From the NCBI GenBank assembly GCA_948474755.1, contig CAOLHI010001851.1, positions 62,001 to 126,000 of the forward strand: a stretch of DNA of 64,000 bases. The letters run 5' to 3'. Position 1 is the first letter of the stretch. The number at the start of each line of letters is the position of its first letter. A model generated the notes under the pieces. The model did no database searches. It saw only the letters and a list, made by a program, of their open reading frames with translations, and was not told where the DNA came from. The DNA comes from Ctenosaura bakeri. Lineage: Eukaryota; Chordata; Lepidosauria; Squamata; Iguanidae. Position numbers and translations under genes: made by a program. Positions 35,857-47,585 of the stretch are shown here, one piece after another.

Positions 35857-36856
35857 CAGTCCTCCCTCCTCATTTGTGGATTTGACCTTTGCAAATTTGG
35901 TTAATTTGATTATTCCCAAAGCATGTGCTTGCCTCCTCCATTCCCGTTTTCCTCCTTGCATTCCTCACCCCAGGCCTGCAAGGCTTGTGTTTTAAATTGA
36001 ATTTTTTTCCTTTTGGGTGAGCAAAGGCCCCTCCTGTTGCTGAAGGCATGGCTTCTCTGCCATGTGGTTGCACATTCTGCTGTCTATTGACTGCTGATTG
36101 GTCAGGTGCTCTCTTTGCTCCCCATTACTTCTTTCTCAAGTTGTCTGCCGGAAATACAATTGGCCATCCACATTCACTAGAGTTAGGGGTGCAGACCCTT
36201 GGAAAAGTGGGGGGGAAAATGCAAATATCAAAATGTATGTGTTTCTGTGGGAAGGGGGCCAAGTCATGGTGGGGAGAGCGGGCACTCAGGATCCAAATCA
36301 GGAGAGGGAATGGGGAAGTTGGCTTGGTGGCCCTGTACTTCCTCTCTCTCACCCATTTCCTTCCTTGGGTGTGCGGAGGGGCATCAGGAGAGGGTTTGTG
36401 GTGCTGAGAAATCTGGTTGCAAGCCATCCTTAGCTGGCCAGGTAGCTGGTAATGGAGGAGCAAGAGGACCAGAGGTGGGTTTTAAAGAGCTGTGCAGCCT
36501 GATTGGAGCTTCTGAGAGGGAAGGTTCCTATGGAAAAGAAGCACCTGAGGTGAGGGGGCAGGGGTTGGAGAAATTAGCAAATAATCAAATCCATCAAAGT
36601 GAAGCCCGCAAATGTGGAGGGCCAACTGTAATTAGAACTTCAAAACTCCCCTCTTTTCTGCCTGAGGAGAAAGTACCAGTAAACCTTTTAGGTTGTCTTC
36701 CGCTGCACAATGCCAGTACTAGAGACAAAGGAATAGGAGAGGGAAGCTCCAGAGGGGAATGGGAAGGGAATTGCGGGGTTGGGGAGTTATTTGTGGTTTT
36801 TCCACTTTTGCAAGGGTTTTGTGCCCCGAACCCTCATGAATGTGGAGGGGCTAGTG
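35857..36856 (+). mobile_element. Tigger-type element A, nested in the hAT
   Basis: TA, then CAGTCCTCCCTCCTCATTTG. The other end is GGTTTTTCCACTTTTGCAAGGG ... ATGTGGAGGGGCTAGTG, homologous to the two ends of the element at 12394-13518. Element B (36157-36628) splits it. Confidence 0.65.
36157..36628 (-). mobile_element. Tigger-type MITE, 472 bp, copy 2, nested in element A
   Basis: Exact TA sites on both sides (36155-36156 and 36629-36630). The inverted ends are CAATTGGCCATCCACATTC and GTGGAGGGCCAACTG. The reverse complement is collinear with the 474-bp copy at 13724-14197. Confidence 0.85.
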
Positions 36857-38321
36857 TTTTTGAATTTAGATTTAAATATTCAAATATATGTTTAAGATTG
36901 CTCATCAATTGTTCAGTCTTATCCCTTGTTCTTCCAGTAGACAATGCAAAGAAAAGGAGGCTTGTTAATGGTCTATGGAGTAGCACCTGAGATCCTTCAG
37001 GTGCCAGGAGAGAAGAATAAATAGCAGTTCCCTCAGGTAAGGTATTGAATGAGAAACAGGCCTGAAGAATAATTTCTTTTGCCTTCTCCTCCAAAGCAGC
37101 ACCTGGAAAGTAAGGGTCTCGGTGCTGCCTTCGGAGAAGCATGTAAGGAATGCCATTTGTCTCTGAAGGAGCACTGAGAAAATAGAGAGGGTGGGTGTTT
37201 CTAAAAGAAGCACATACCCTTTCTCTGTTCTTCTCAGTGCTTCTTTGGGGAAATAGCATCTCTTTTGCCCTTTCTTCCCCCTGGCTGAAAAGCAAGGCCT
37301 GGAAAGTTAAGTGTCTTGGTGCTGTTTTGGGGGAAAGCACAAAGGAAATACTGTTTCCTTCCAAAGGAGCACCAAGTAGAGAGGGTAAGCACTTAAAGCA
37401 GCTGCCCTCTCCATCCTCTTGGTGCTCCTTTAGAGGGAAACAGTGTTTCTTTTGTGCTTCCCCCAAAGGAGCACCAAGACCCTTGTCCCTTTCTTCTAAG
37501 CAGCCAGAAGCTGCTTGGATGTGGCTGCTTGGATGTGAAGCTCTGCTGCACTGCCTGGTCCTAGGCTCAAGCAGTGTTGCCACACTTACCATACAAGGCC
37601 TGGGTTGGGCGTCTTTTCTTACCTTCTGGGCTCTCGTCTTGCCTTCTTGCATTCTGGGCTCTCTGGTGCACTTGCACAGTAGTGCCTGGAGCCTGCAGGG
37701 CAGGATGAGATGCCCACCAGCACGTTACTACCACTGTTGCCATCACTGTCACCTCTGAGGAATCCAGGACATGCTGCGTCAACAGGCCACAACCAGACAG
37801 AACATTTTTTAGTCCCTTAAATCCAGGATTTCCTCATTTTCTGGGATGAATTGCAACCCTACATGGAACCCTTGAGAGGGCTTCACAGACCTCTGGGTAA
37901 GAACCACTGATCTAGAAAGTTCAGAACTGAAAGTACTCTGCTGTTTATAACAGTTAACAAATTTTTGAGTTCTCTTCTGGTGTGCCTATAGGCCTGTGCA
38001 AAGGAAAAATGTTTCCAGTTGGAAAATAAATGAGAATTATGTATTTGCCAGGAAAAGAGAGAAATTTTGAGGAGGATATGTTTTTAATGTCTTGAAAAAA
38101 ATTTCCAGCCAAATGGAGGGTTGCATGTATAGTTTGTCAGCAAATTCAGTAGGAATGTCTTACGGTCTACATAATTATGCAGTATCATGGGCTTTGTAAC
38201 ACAGATGTTTTCCTTGTTCTTTTGGAAGATTTCTTGATGTTAGATGCAGGCAGCCTTGCATATGTTGGCCATAGTATCAAATAGTAAGATAAGGTATGCA
38301 GCATCTCTTAACCATTGTATC

Positions 38322-38664
38322 AGAGATGGGCAAAGAGCACCACTGGAGCCATTTTTATACTCTTCAGGGTATCCCAGAGGTCTATTTTTTTTTTCAATTT
38401 TTTGCCCCAAAACATTCTCTAGGGGAACATGGGACATTTTTGCCATGTTCCTCCCCTCTCCCCGGCCATTTAGGCCCAAGAAAGGCCTCTGTTAAAACCA
38501 GAAGTGTGTTCTGTTCTCTTCCTGTTTTGAAAAATGCCTCTTCTGGGCCTAACAATGGGAAAAATGTCTCCTCTGACCCAGAAGGTGTTGGGGGAATTTT
38601 GAAAGGAAAAAAAGTTTTTGTGAGGGACATAGAGTGGCCCCTAGCCTCCTATAGTTGTCCACCC
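38322..38664. repeat. Probable hAT-like MITE
   Basis: CAGAGATGGGCAAAGAGCAC at the left and TAGTTGTCCACCCTTGCTCTG at the right form an imperfect inverted repeat. The interior (ACATTTTTGCCATG, AAAAATGTCTCCTCTG) is low complexity. Confidence 0.4.
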
Positions 38665-38691
38665 TTGCTCTGTACAGTCATTACCTGTGTA

Positions 38692-39938
38692 GAAGTCAAC
38701 ATGGATTTCTCAAAAATAAGTCATGCCAGACCAATCTTATCTCTTTTTATGATAGAGTTACTAGCTTGATAGATGAAGAGAATGCTGTGGATGTAGCATA
38801 TCTTGATTTCAGAAAGGCCTTTGACAAAGTTCCCCATGACATTCTTGCAATGAAGCTGGTAAAATGTGGGCTGGACAGGGCTACTGTTAGTTGGATTTGT
38901 AATTGGTCGACTGACTGAACCCAAAGGGTGAACACGAATGGCTGTTTTTCATCCTGGAGAGAAGTGACTAGTGGGGTGCCACATGGTTCTGTCCTGGGCC
39001 CAGTGCTGTTCAATATTTTTATCAATGACTTGGATGAAGGGATAGAGGGCATGCTCATTAAATCTGCAGATGACACCAAATTGGGAGGGGTTGCTAATAT
39101 GCCAGAGGACAGGATCAAAATTCAAAATGACCTGGATAAATTGGAGAGCTGGGCCAAGGCTAACAAAATGAAATTCAACAGAGAGAAGTGTAAGGTCCTA
39201 CACTTAGGTAGAAAAATTAGAATACAGAAATATAGGATGGGGGACACATGGCTGGATAGCAGTATGTGTGAAAGGGATCTAGGAGTCTTCATAGATCACA
39301 AGCTGAACATGAGTCAGCAGTGTGATGCGGCAGCCAAGAAAGCCAATGCAATTCTCGGCTGCATCAATAGGAGTATGGTGTCTAGATCGAGGGAGGTACT
39401 GGTACCACACTACTCTGCTTTGGTTAGACCTCATCTTGAATACTGTGTCCAGTTCTGGGCACCCCAATTCAAGAAGGACATGGGCTGGAGCAAGTCCAGA
39501 GGAGGTCGACCAAAATGGTGAGAGGCCTGGAAGCCATGCCCTATGAGGATAGACTTAGAGAGCTGGGTATGTTTAGTCTGCAGAAGAGAAGGTTAAGAGG
39601 GGACGTGATAGCCATGTTTAAATATTTGAAGGGATGCTATGTAGAGGAAGGAGTGGGCTTGTTTTCTGCTGCTCCAGAGACCGGGACAAGGAGCAATGGA
39701 TTCAAGCTGCAGGAAAGGAGATTCCACTTGAACCTCAGGAAGAACTTCCTGACAGTCAGGGCTGTCCGGCAGTGGAATATGCTGCCTCAGAGTGTAGTGG
39801 AGTCTCCTTCTTTGGAAGTTTTTAAGCAGAGGCTAGATGACCATCTGTTGGGAGTGCTTTGAGGGTGTTCCTGCATGGTAGGGGGTTGGACTGGATGGCC
39901 CATGTGGTCTCTTCCAACTCTACATTTCTATGATTCTA
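38692..39938 (+). mobile_element. CR1 LINE, reverse-transcriptase half and 3' end
   Basis: The order is [59 protein letters not shown], then the catalytic motif region, [58 protein letters not shown] and [14 protein letters not shown], in three successive frames. The catalytic F/YADD motif reads SADD here (about 39065-39080), and a stop and frameshifts separate the pieces, so the copy is inactive. It ends with TTGGACTGGATGGCCC and ATTTCTATGATTCTAAG. 5'-truncated. Confidence 0.93.
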
Positions 39939-40704
39939 AGGGGGTACATTAGAACTGCTTCCATTGCATCTTGCTTATAGAGGATCGTAATCTGAAGTGG
40001 GGAGAGCCACATCTCTGATTTTTCATGGATAGAGGAGGCTGCCACAGAAACAGTAACACTGTAGACTTGAGATAGAGGAGAGTGGAGTTGGCACATTTCT
40101 TCTTCCATATTTACTTTAGCTACTTAGATAATACCCAAATATGATGTTACCGTTTATTTGAATAGTATATACTAAATTTTCGGAGGAAAAAATAGTTGCC
40201 AGATGTTCGTTGGGTAACCTAAAAGTGCTGTATTTTCCCTTGTCATATTTGTGTGTTATTTCTTAATTTGCAGAGCCAGAGACTGCTGACAGTTTCTTCA
40301 GGTAAAGTATTAAAAGATATCACAGACTAGAATCTTACTCAGGGCTGTAGTATTAGTAAATTGTGCCAAAATGGCTAGCTGCACACTCCATAAGGATAGA
40401 TCTGCCCTAATAGCTCATTCAAGGAAACCTATGGGCTCTGTAACAGGGTATCCCAGGTTATTTAAGGAGATTTGTGAGAAATGGTAATATGTGTTGCTGC
40501 TATTTTTAGAGCACTGGTTTCAACAAGTGTAGAGTAAAATCTTGCAGTATCAAAATAAATGTGCTTAGAAGGAAAAAAAATACCTAGTGACTAGAATCTG
40601 ATATGTTCATATTTTAAGATTCAAGGTCATATTCCCCTTTCTAGGCTTTCATGTACTCAAAGCAAGTTACAGCATATAATCAAATAATATTCAGATATCT
40701 TGTT

Positions 40705-41712
40705 TTCAGTAAGGCTTTAGGCAAGGATCCCCTATGATAGTTTTGCAGTTATGTTTGTACAATATGGGCAAAACAGTGCTACTGTGTAAATTGGTTGATA
40801 GACATACGCAAAGAATACTCACCGGTGTTTCCTCATCTTCCTGGAGAGAAGTGACTAACAGAGTGCTTTAGGATTCTGTTGCAGGCCTGGTGTTGTTCAG
40901 CATCTTTGTAAACAGCTTGGAATAGAGAGTGTGTTTGTCAGATTTGCAGGTGACAGCAAATAGAGGTGAGGTGGGATGGAGTGGCGAATACCCCAGAAGA
41001 CAGAATCAGGATTCAGAATGACCTTAACAGAAAGCTGGGCCAAAACTATTTAAATAAATTTCAACAGGGACAGGTGTTAGGCAGGAAAACTAAAATGCAC
41101 ACTTATAAAATGATTGATACCTGAGTTTGTGGAAGTACATGTGAAAAAGATCTAGGAGTCCTGGAAGACCACAAGCTAAACATGCATCAACAGTGTGATG
41201 CAGTGTCCGTAAAAGGCAACACAACTCTAGGCTGTCTATATCAGGAAAAGTAACAGTACGACTCTGTTCTGATTTGGCTAGACCTCATCTGGAATACTGT
41301 GTCCAGTTCTGGGCACCACAATTCAAGGTTATTGACAAGTTGGAACATGTCCACAAGGAGAATGATAAAGAGGTCTGGAAACCAAGCCTATGTGTCAGGG
41401 AGAAGAGAAGATTGAAAGTGATATGATAAACATCTTTAAATAAAACGGGATGGATGTCATATAGGAGGTGGTGCAAGTTTGTTTCCAGTTGTTCCAAAGA
41501 CCAGGGCATGAACCAGTAGATTCAAAGTTTATGAAGATACTAGGAAGAACTTGATGATGGCAAGAGCTGTTTGATAGTTGAGCAAATTGCTTCAAAGGGT
41601 GGTGGTTTCTCTTTCTTTAAAGTTTTTAAAACAGAGATTGGATGGCCATTTCTCAGGAGTGCTTTATGTGTGTATTCCTGCATAGCCAAGGATTTAAATA
41701 GATGGTCCTGGC
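40705..41712 (+). mobile_element. CR1 LINE, older copy
   Basis: Collinear with the copy at 38692-39938 but with many more changes: TCCTGGAGAGAAGTGACTAAC, GACAGAATCAGGATTCAGAA, GATCTAGGAGTCCTGGAAGACC, CTCATCTGGAATACTGTGTCC, GATGGCCATTTCTCAGGAGTG. No open frame survives. Confidence 0.85.
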
Positions 41713-42849
41713 ACTTGTCCTCACCATCTTCTTGTTGCGTATCTTCAAGAGAAAAAACTTTTGAACTCCTCACAGATTTCTTGAAATGTTGCAGCTGGTG
41801 TCTGTTCATTCTTCATGGCTTTCCAAGTAAACTAATACCCAAATATGGCAGCACTTGGTTCTCTGAAAAGTGCCACTGAGACAGAGTTAAAAAATATAGG
41901 AAGTATAGTGAACAGCTAAACTTCATGGGAATAAAAATGGGCCAGGAAGTTGTTACAAGTAATTCTGTGATGACAGGTAATGATCGTGAAGACTTTGCTA
42001 CAGAGCATACTTGGCTGGGTGAACTAAAACTACATTACATTCTTACAGTAGCATGCAGATCCCTAAGGGGATGAAAATGATACACCTCTAAGGTCCAAGG
42101 CTTGCTGTTTCCATTCCTCTTCCACCTCCAAGAAAGCATTGCTACTCAGAGGAAGAATTTTGTGCAGTTCCCTTGTAAACAATCAGGCTATGTAATGAAT
42201 GCCGTATAACAGGCTTTCTGAAACTTGTTCATAGTGGAAACAGCTCCTTAACAAAATTATCTCCAAGTCCTGCCCCATTTGCAGTTAATAACATCTCTGG
42301 CTACTGCAGCAATTGCAGACTTGGAACTATGTTGTTAGAAAGTCATTTGTATTGAATCTGGAAATGATGATCTAATACTGTATATCAAGCAGAGTTCAAC
42401 TTTGCTGACACTGATTGTTAATGTCAGGAATCTATTGTGTCAGTTTGACCTTGAAAGAATAGACTTTTGACATCAGGCTGTTGTACCCATTAATCTGTGC
42501 CTGTAGACTGCTGACAGAAGGAAATTATTAAGGCAGTTTGAATTTCCTTGCAGCTGGGACAGTCTCTGATTCCTATTTTATAAAGGTATCTTGGAGGGAT
42601 ATGAAGAGGGTTTCTGCCTTTATTTTTCTACCATTAGTAGTGAAGATAGAACACAAATGTGACTGGCTTCTGTGAGGATCTCCCATCTCCAAATATCCTG
42701 GAAAGTAGTCCTGCATATGAGCTGGGTTTGTGGATTACGGAGCTGAATCTGTAAGGTTATACACTGTGTGCATCTATGTGAGTGTGATCTCCTGCTTCTC
42801 TGAAAGTATCTGTCTTCACACTCATATTCGGATTATGCAAAGCTTCGGT
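41713..42849. other. Intron 1, unassigned
   Basis: Nothing recognised. Confidence 0.4.
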
Positions 42850-43408
42850 GAAGAAATCAAAAGAAGCTTAGGACTTGGAAGAGCAGCTATGAAGGAACTA
42901 GGCAAAATCCTAAAGTGTAAAGATTTATCATTGAACACTAAAGTTAGAACTGTCCATGCCATTGTATTTGCAATTTCTATGTATGGTTGTGAAAGCTGGA
43001 CAATGAAGAAAGCTGATAGGAAGAAAATCAACTCACTTGAGATGTGGTGCTGGAGAAGAGTTCTGTGCATACCGTGGACTGCTAAAAAGACAAATGGGTC
43101 CTATAGCAAATCAAATCTGAACTCTCCCTGGAAACCAAGATGACTAAACTGAGAATGTCATACTTTGGACATATCATGTGAAGATGTGACTCACTAGAAA
43201 AGACAATAATAGTTGGTAAGGTAGAAGGCAGTAGGAAAAGAGGAAGACTGCATTACAGATGGGTAGACCCAATCAAGAAGGTCACAGGCCTAAACCTGCA
43301 AGACCTGAGCAGGGCTGTTGGTGAGAGGGTGAGTTGGAGGTCTCTCATTCATAGGGTCGCCATAAGTCAAAGTTGACTTGACAACAGTTGATGGCAACAC
43401 AGAGCTAA
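42850..43408 (+). mobile_element. RTE/BovB LINE, 3' fragment
   Basis: Translation gives MYGCESWTMKKADRKKINSL, EMWCWRRVLCIPWTAKKTN, then after a frameshift MTKLRMSYFGHIM and RSLIHRVAISQS-like remnants: the BovB/RTE ORF2 C-terminus. It lies about 160 bp before a Sauria SINE, whose tail type is supplied by BovB. Confidence 0.88.
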
Positions 43409-43565
43409 TGATTTTCCCTTGCTACCTTTGGGACATACTCTACTGTGCACCAAGGCCCTAGTGTCTACAGTGGTCTCCTTGTTTTGAAGCTTGAGCCAAA
43501 TGAAAGGGACAGAGTCTGTGGCAACTAATGCCCCTAGACAGAAGATAAAAACAAAAGCCTTACAA

Positions 43566-43788
43566 AAGCCCTGGTGACACAGTGCTTAAATGCTGGTACT
43601 GCAGCCACAAGGTTGTGAGTTCAGTCCTGCTGGGCTCCAGGTTGACTTAGCCTTCCATCGTTCTGCGGGTCGGTAAAATGAGTACCCAGCTTGTTGGGGG
43701 CAATTAGCTAAAATACATGTAAACCGCTTAGAACACTTAGCTGAGAAGTGATATAGAAATACACATGCTATTACTATTGCTATTGTTC
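43566..43788 (+). mobile_element. Sauria-type tRNA-derived SINE, copy 2
   Basis: TGGTGACACAGTGCTTAAATG, GGTACTGCAGCCACAAGGTTG, box-B-like GTGAGTTCAGTCC, CCAGCTTGTTGGGGGCAATTAG and AACCGCTTAGAACACTTAG. It ends ATGCTATTACTATTGCTATTG, the usual SINE tail. Confidence 0.88.
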
Positions 43789-46700
43789 ATAGAATAACAT
43801 GTTTGAGAATGTCCTTGTAGGTTACTCTGTTTGTAACCAAATTATTAATATGCAGGTAGATATGTAGTGACCTAATGGATATTAATTTCTTAGCTCCATC
43901 TTTGTTTTTACTCCTTAGGATAAAAGATAATCAATACTTCTCTGTTTTCAAATTTAAGAGTTACCTTTATCAAACACTTGCTGTGATTCTGTATATCTTC
44001 TTGAATTAGTTAGATTCACAGTACCGAACAGTTACATTCATCGTACCTCTGACTGGAAGATACCAGTCAATAATCAATAATTCATTGATTAGTACAGCTC
44101 AGTCCCTATAGAGGAGAATAAGGTTACTGTGTTACACTCTAACCAGTATCACTTGATTTTTCCCCCATAAATATTTTGATGGGCAATATTAATAGAAACT
44201 TATACGATTATCCTGAAAGTAGATTTGGTCAGAGTACAAGTGACTGGATTTATGAGATAAGGAAGCTCACAGAATGTCTCTCTTCTGTCATATCATTCCC
44301 CTGTTATCTGTGCTCTTCTTTTTTGTTGTAAGAGAGCCCTGCAACCTTTCAATTTGGGCAGATTTTGCAGGAATAATACAACAGCCAATGTAAGCTCTGT
44401 GAACCTATTTAATTTATCTTAGGTTCCAAGTCGTAGTATATTATAGAACATTTTGGAAGAAGTAGACCCAGGATACTGAAATTATACTGATGTCTAAAAC
44501 AGGACATGTTAATTATTTTGTGTGCCAAGTGCTATCATGACACATGGGAGATATTGTATCTCTTGTCTAAAAACACAATTTGTTCCTTTTTATGTTTTTG
44601 AATTGGTTTTGAGATAGTAACACCTAGTTGTGAATGAGAAGAATTTTCTACGAAAATCACCTGTCATTTGATTATTTGTTTTTGTTTTTTTATTTTGCTG
44701 CTTTTTCTAACATTGGCTGTTTATCATGATTGCACATAGTGGAGAGATGGGACTAAGCTTTCATAAACACAACAACACTCTTTTTGTTCTTTATAGCTTT
44801 TATTTGATGTTTATCTTACCAGACATATAATGTGAACACTTGCTTGATCTGGTAGAAATGTTTTCATTCCTGGGTCCTCAAAAAAGATAAACAACGTTGT
44901 CATAGTTAGTGCCTCATCTGATAGATTGGCTAGTGTCCACCAGGCTGATGTCATAAAATCAGAACTGGCTGTAGCAAATGACAGAATAGAAGTTCACTTC
45001 AGATGGGTTGCTTAATTAAATAAAAGCCAATTTGCAAAACTCTAATCACTTTTCCCCTCTTTTGTGAAATTACTAGAACTTCTTATGCTAGATTCAGCAT
45101 TTTTAGATACTTTGACATGTTTGGAAAGCATAACATCTGCTTGAATATGGTTCACTTTGTTTCCAACCACAGTTATTGATAGCTTTCAATAACGTTATGC
45201 TCTTCTTTATGTCTTATAAATACTAATAAAATGCAGACCACTTCTAGGATCTCAGTTTTTTCCCCTTCCCAAGGATCCTAGTGCATTTGATTCCAGCATC
45301 TTTTAAATGAAATGCTGTGCAACAATATATTTTTGTTTTGATGAAGAAATGAAAATGGAAATAGTCTGTCAGGCAAGTACTTGCTCTCTTGATTAGATTG
45401 ATATGTGCATTGCTCTGTCAGGACATATAGCAAAACTTCCTTCAGGATAACTCTTTGAAGCTTATTTGGCCATAAAAATGTCAGTGGGGAAATAGTGTGA
45501 AGTCATGAATGCTGTGGCAAGTTTTTGATTTTGTGTGTGTGTGTAAGTAAATTCTGAGTATGAAACTAATCATTTGAGAATTTCAGAGGCAGTACTTGAT
45601 TAAATAATGTGAGGACAGAAATGTTCCAAATAACCTTGTCGTTGAATGCTGGTTTGAAATCTTATTGTCTGTGCCACTTTATAGTAAAGGTTTTTGCATT
45701 AGTGAAAATTCATAGCAGCAAGTGGAGTGTCTTCTCTTGAGACTGCTGAAATCAGAGAACTTTTGAAAAAACTTTTGCAGTGAGGTCATATTGAAAATTT
45801 TGCAGTGAGATTATATTTCCTCTTCTGTCTGTTTTCTTGAATTTAAAAAATCCTGGCAGTTGCTATAAAGCCTGCAAAGAATAAATACTGTATCTTTAAA
45901 AAGAGGTGCTATCAAATTCAAGTTGCTATTGGAATTATCAGCTAAATTCTAATATGAGGTAATGCGGTTTTCAAAGATCAGGAGAAAGTGGCTAAAACTT
46001 ATTGAGGAGCAGGTTGACTGGCTAGCTAACGGGAGACATTGTTCCAGCATGCAAGCATCTTTCAGCAGTATGCTCACTCTGACAAGATAAACTGCTTGCC
46101 ATCTCTGTTATCTGGACTGTTTCATAAACTTGCTGTAGGTGCCAGCTCTGCTCTCACATACTGTGCTTGAGCTGTCAGCACAAGGAGCCTGGGTTTCATC
46201 TCTTTTCTGGAGGAGAGCCAAAGTACATTAACAAGGTAAAGGGGCAGTCTGCTTTGTTGTGTTTTTTCCTACTGTTCCAGGAGCCTTGGTTATAGGCCTG
46301 TAGCTCATTGCGTCAGGAATTAACAAAGAGATTATTAATAAAGTTAATAAACAGTGCTTTACTTTCCAAAGTTAGGGTTAAAACTTTCTGTAAAAGACCA
46401 AAAGGGAAAGAGAGAGCAGGTATTCTTGTGAGACAACAGATTTCTTCATCTTTTTTTCTGTTTCCACAGAACAGATTTCCAGTGACACTGCCACATTACT
46501 CATGTTACAGTGCATAGGTTCTGTCAGTGTGTCTTCTGATCAGCGGAATGGACTTACAATGCCTTTGGTGTGGGTTTGTGCTTCCTGCATCTTAAATCTG
46601 CTCCAAAAGATATGGGGGTAGGGGGAGTGCCAGAGCAAGAAAAGAAGGAAGGCCAATTTACTGTAGCACTCAGGTAGCACTAGGAACAAAAGTTGTAGAA

Positions 46701-47424
46701 GAAATGTGAGTGTGTTTTCTGAAATATTTCAAAAACTGGCAAGTTAACAGTACTTGCTTCAGAATTATCTTTCAGGCTATATATTTTATGTCTTAATGTA
46801 AATGTTGTTTTTCTTAAAAGAAATCAAAATGCAGACCTAAAACAAATTGTTAGTCCCCATTAAAGTAGACTCATTGAATCAATAATACTGTATTAAGTTA
46901 CCACTTGCGTACATTTCATTTATGTAGTAGATCTACTCTAATGACTAATGACTGGACTTGGGCTATATTCAGTAAAAACAAGAGTCTTTGATTCCAAAAA
47001 ACAAAAATGACTATTGATCAATGGAAGTCACATCAAGTCCATTTCTCTGATGCAGAATACCAATTTCTTCATTTCTCTTATTGGTACTTTGATCAGCCAT
47101 ATAATTGTTCCCATATCCAATTCATTCTGTATTAATAAAATTGCTGTTCTTAGTAGGCCATTACCACATTTGCTTCTAAGAAATACTTGTCATTTGTTTA
47201 GTAACCTTGCCTCAGTTGCCTAGAATTATTCTGGATTTTGAGCTTTAATAGTTTTGAACACCAGGACAGTCCCATCAGATTTGATACTCCATTTGTCGAC
47301 TATTTCCATAGTACCAGCACTTACAAACCAGCCCTCTGTGTGAAGGGGATAGAGAGAGAGAGAGAGAATGAGAGAGAGAGAAAGAGAGATGTTGGAAGCA
47401 CAGCAGCTGCCTTGGTTATCAGAA
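43789..47424. other. Intron 1, largest stretch without recognisable repeats
   Basis: About 3.6 kb of AT-rich sequence in which I see no exon, no named repeat and only short open frames. The low repeat density stands out from the rest of the intron. Confidence 0.4.
47348..47390. repeat. (AG)n microsatellite
   Basis: GAGAGAGAGAGAGA interrupted by AAT and AAAG. Confidence 0.9.
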
Positions 47425-47585
47425 GAGCCATGCTAAATGAGACCAAATGCTGATCCAGTCCAACATTATGTTTACACAGTGGTCTACCAATTGCTTATGG
47501 GAAGCCCACTGGTAGGATATGAGTGCAGTTGCACTCTCAGTCTCGCATTTTCTAGTAATTGATACTACATTAGGTAATGAAAGTA
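47425..47585. repeat. Dispersed repeat (AGAAGAGCCATGCTAAAT)
   Basis: GAAGAGCCATGCTAAATGAG, TGATCCAGTCCAACATTATG, CACAGTGGTCTACCAATTGC and GGGAAGCCCACTGGTAGGA match a widespread reptilian repeat pattern (…ATCTAGTCCAGCATCCTG…GGGAAGCCCACAAGCAGGA). The family name is not known to me. Confidence 0.45.

Larger units (their letters stand above)
35766..37909. mobile_element. hAT element, 2.1 kb, hosting nested Tigger-type elements
   Basis: The left end CAGTGGTTCTTAACCTTTCC and the inverted right end GGGTAAGAACCACTG are flanked by GTCTAGAA (35758-35765) and ATCTAGAA (37910-37917), 7 of 8 identical. The 36857-37909 part is a purine/pyrimidine-biased sequence rich in GGAGCACCAAG and CTTTTGTGCTTCCCCC blocks with partial inverted symmetry. 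No transposase is recognised. Confidence 0.8.

Noticed and set aside
36199..36990. Open frame of 263 codons on the plus strand
   Set aside because: It spans the boundary of two nested DNA transposons, so it cannot be an ancestral coding unit, and it has no known domain.
36834..37652. Open frame of 272 codons on the minus strand
   Set aside because: It lies in the purine/pyrimidine-biased interior of the hAT element, with an overlapping frame on the other strand and no transposase motif such as the hAT dimerisation region.
38692..39938. Active reverse-transcriptase gene
   Set aside because: The catalytic motif is altered (SADD), there is an in-frame stop and several frameshifts, and the 5' half is missing; it is a dead CR1 copy.
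46200..46240. Possible alternative exon with donor AACAAGGTAAAG
   Set aside because: A donor-like sequence alone, with no convincing acceptor or conserved frame nearby.
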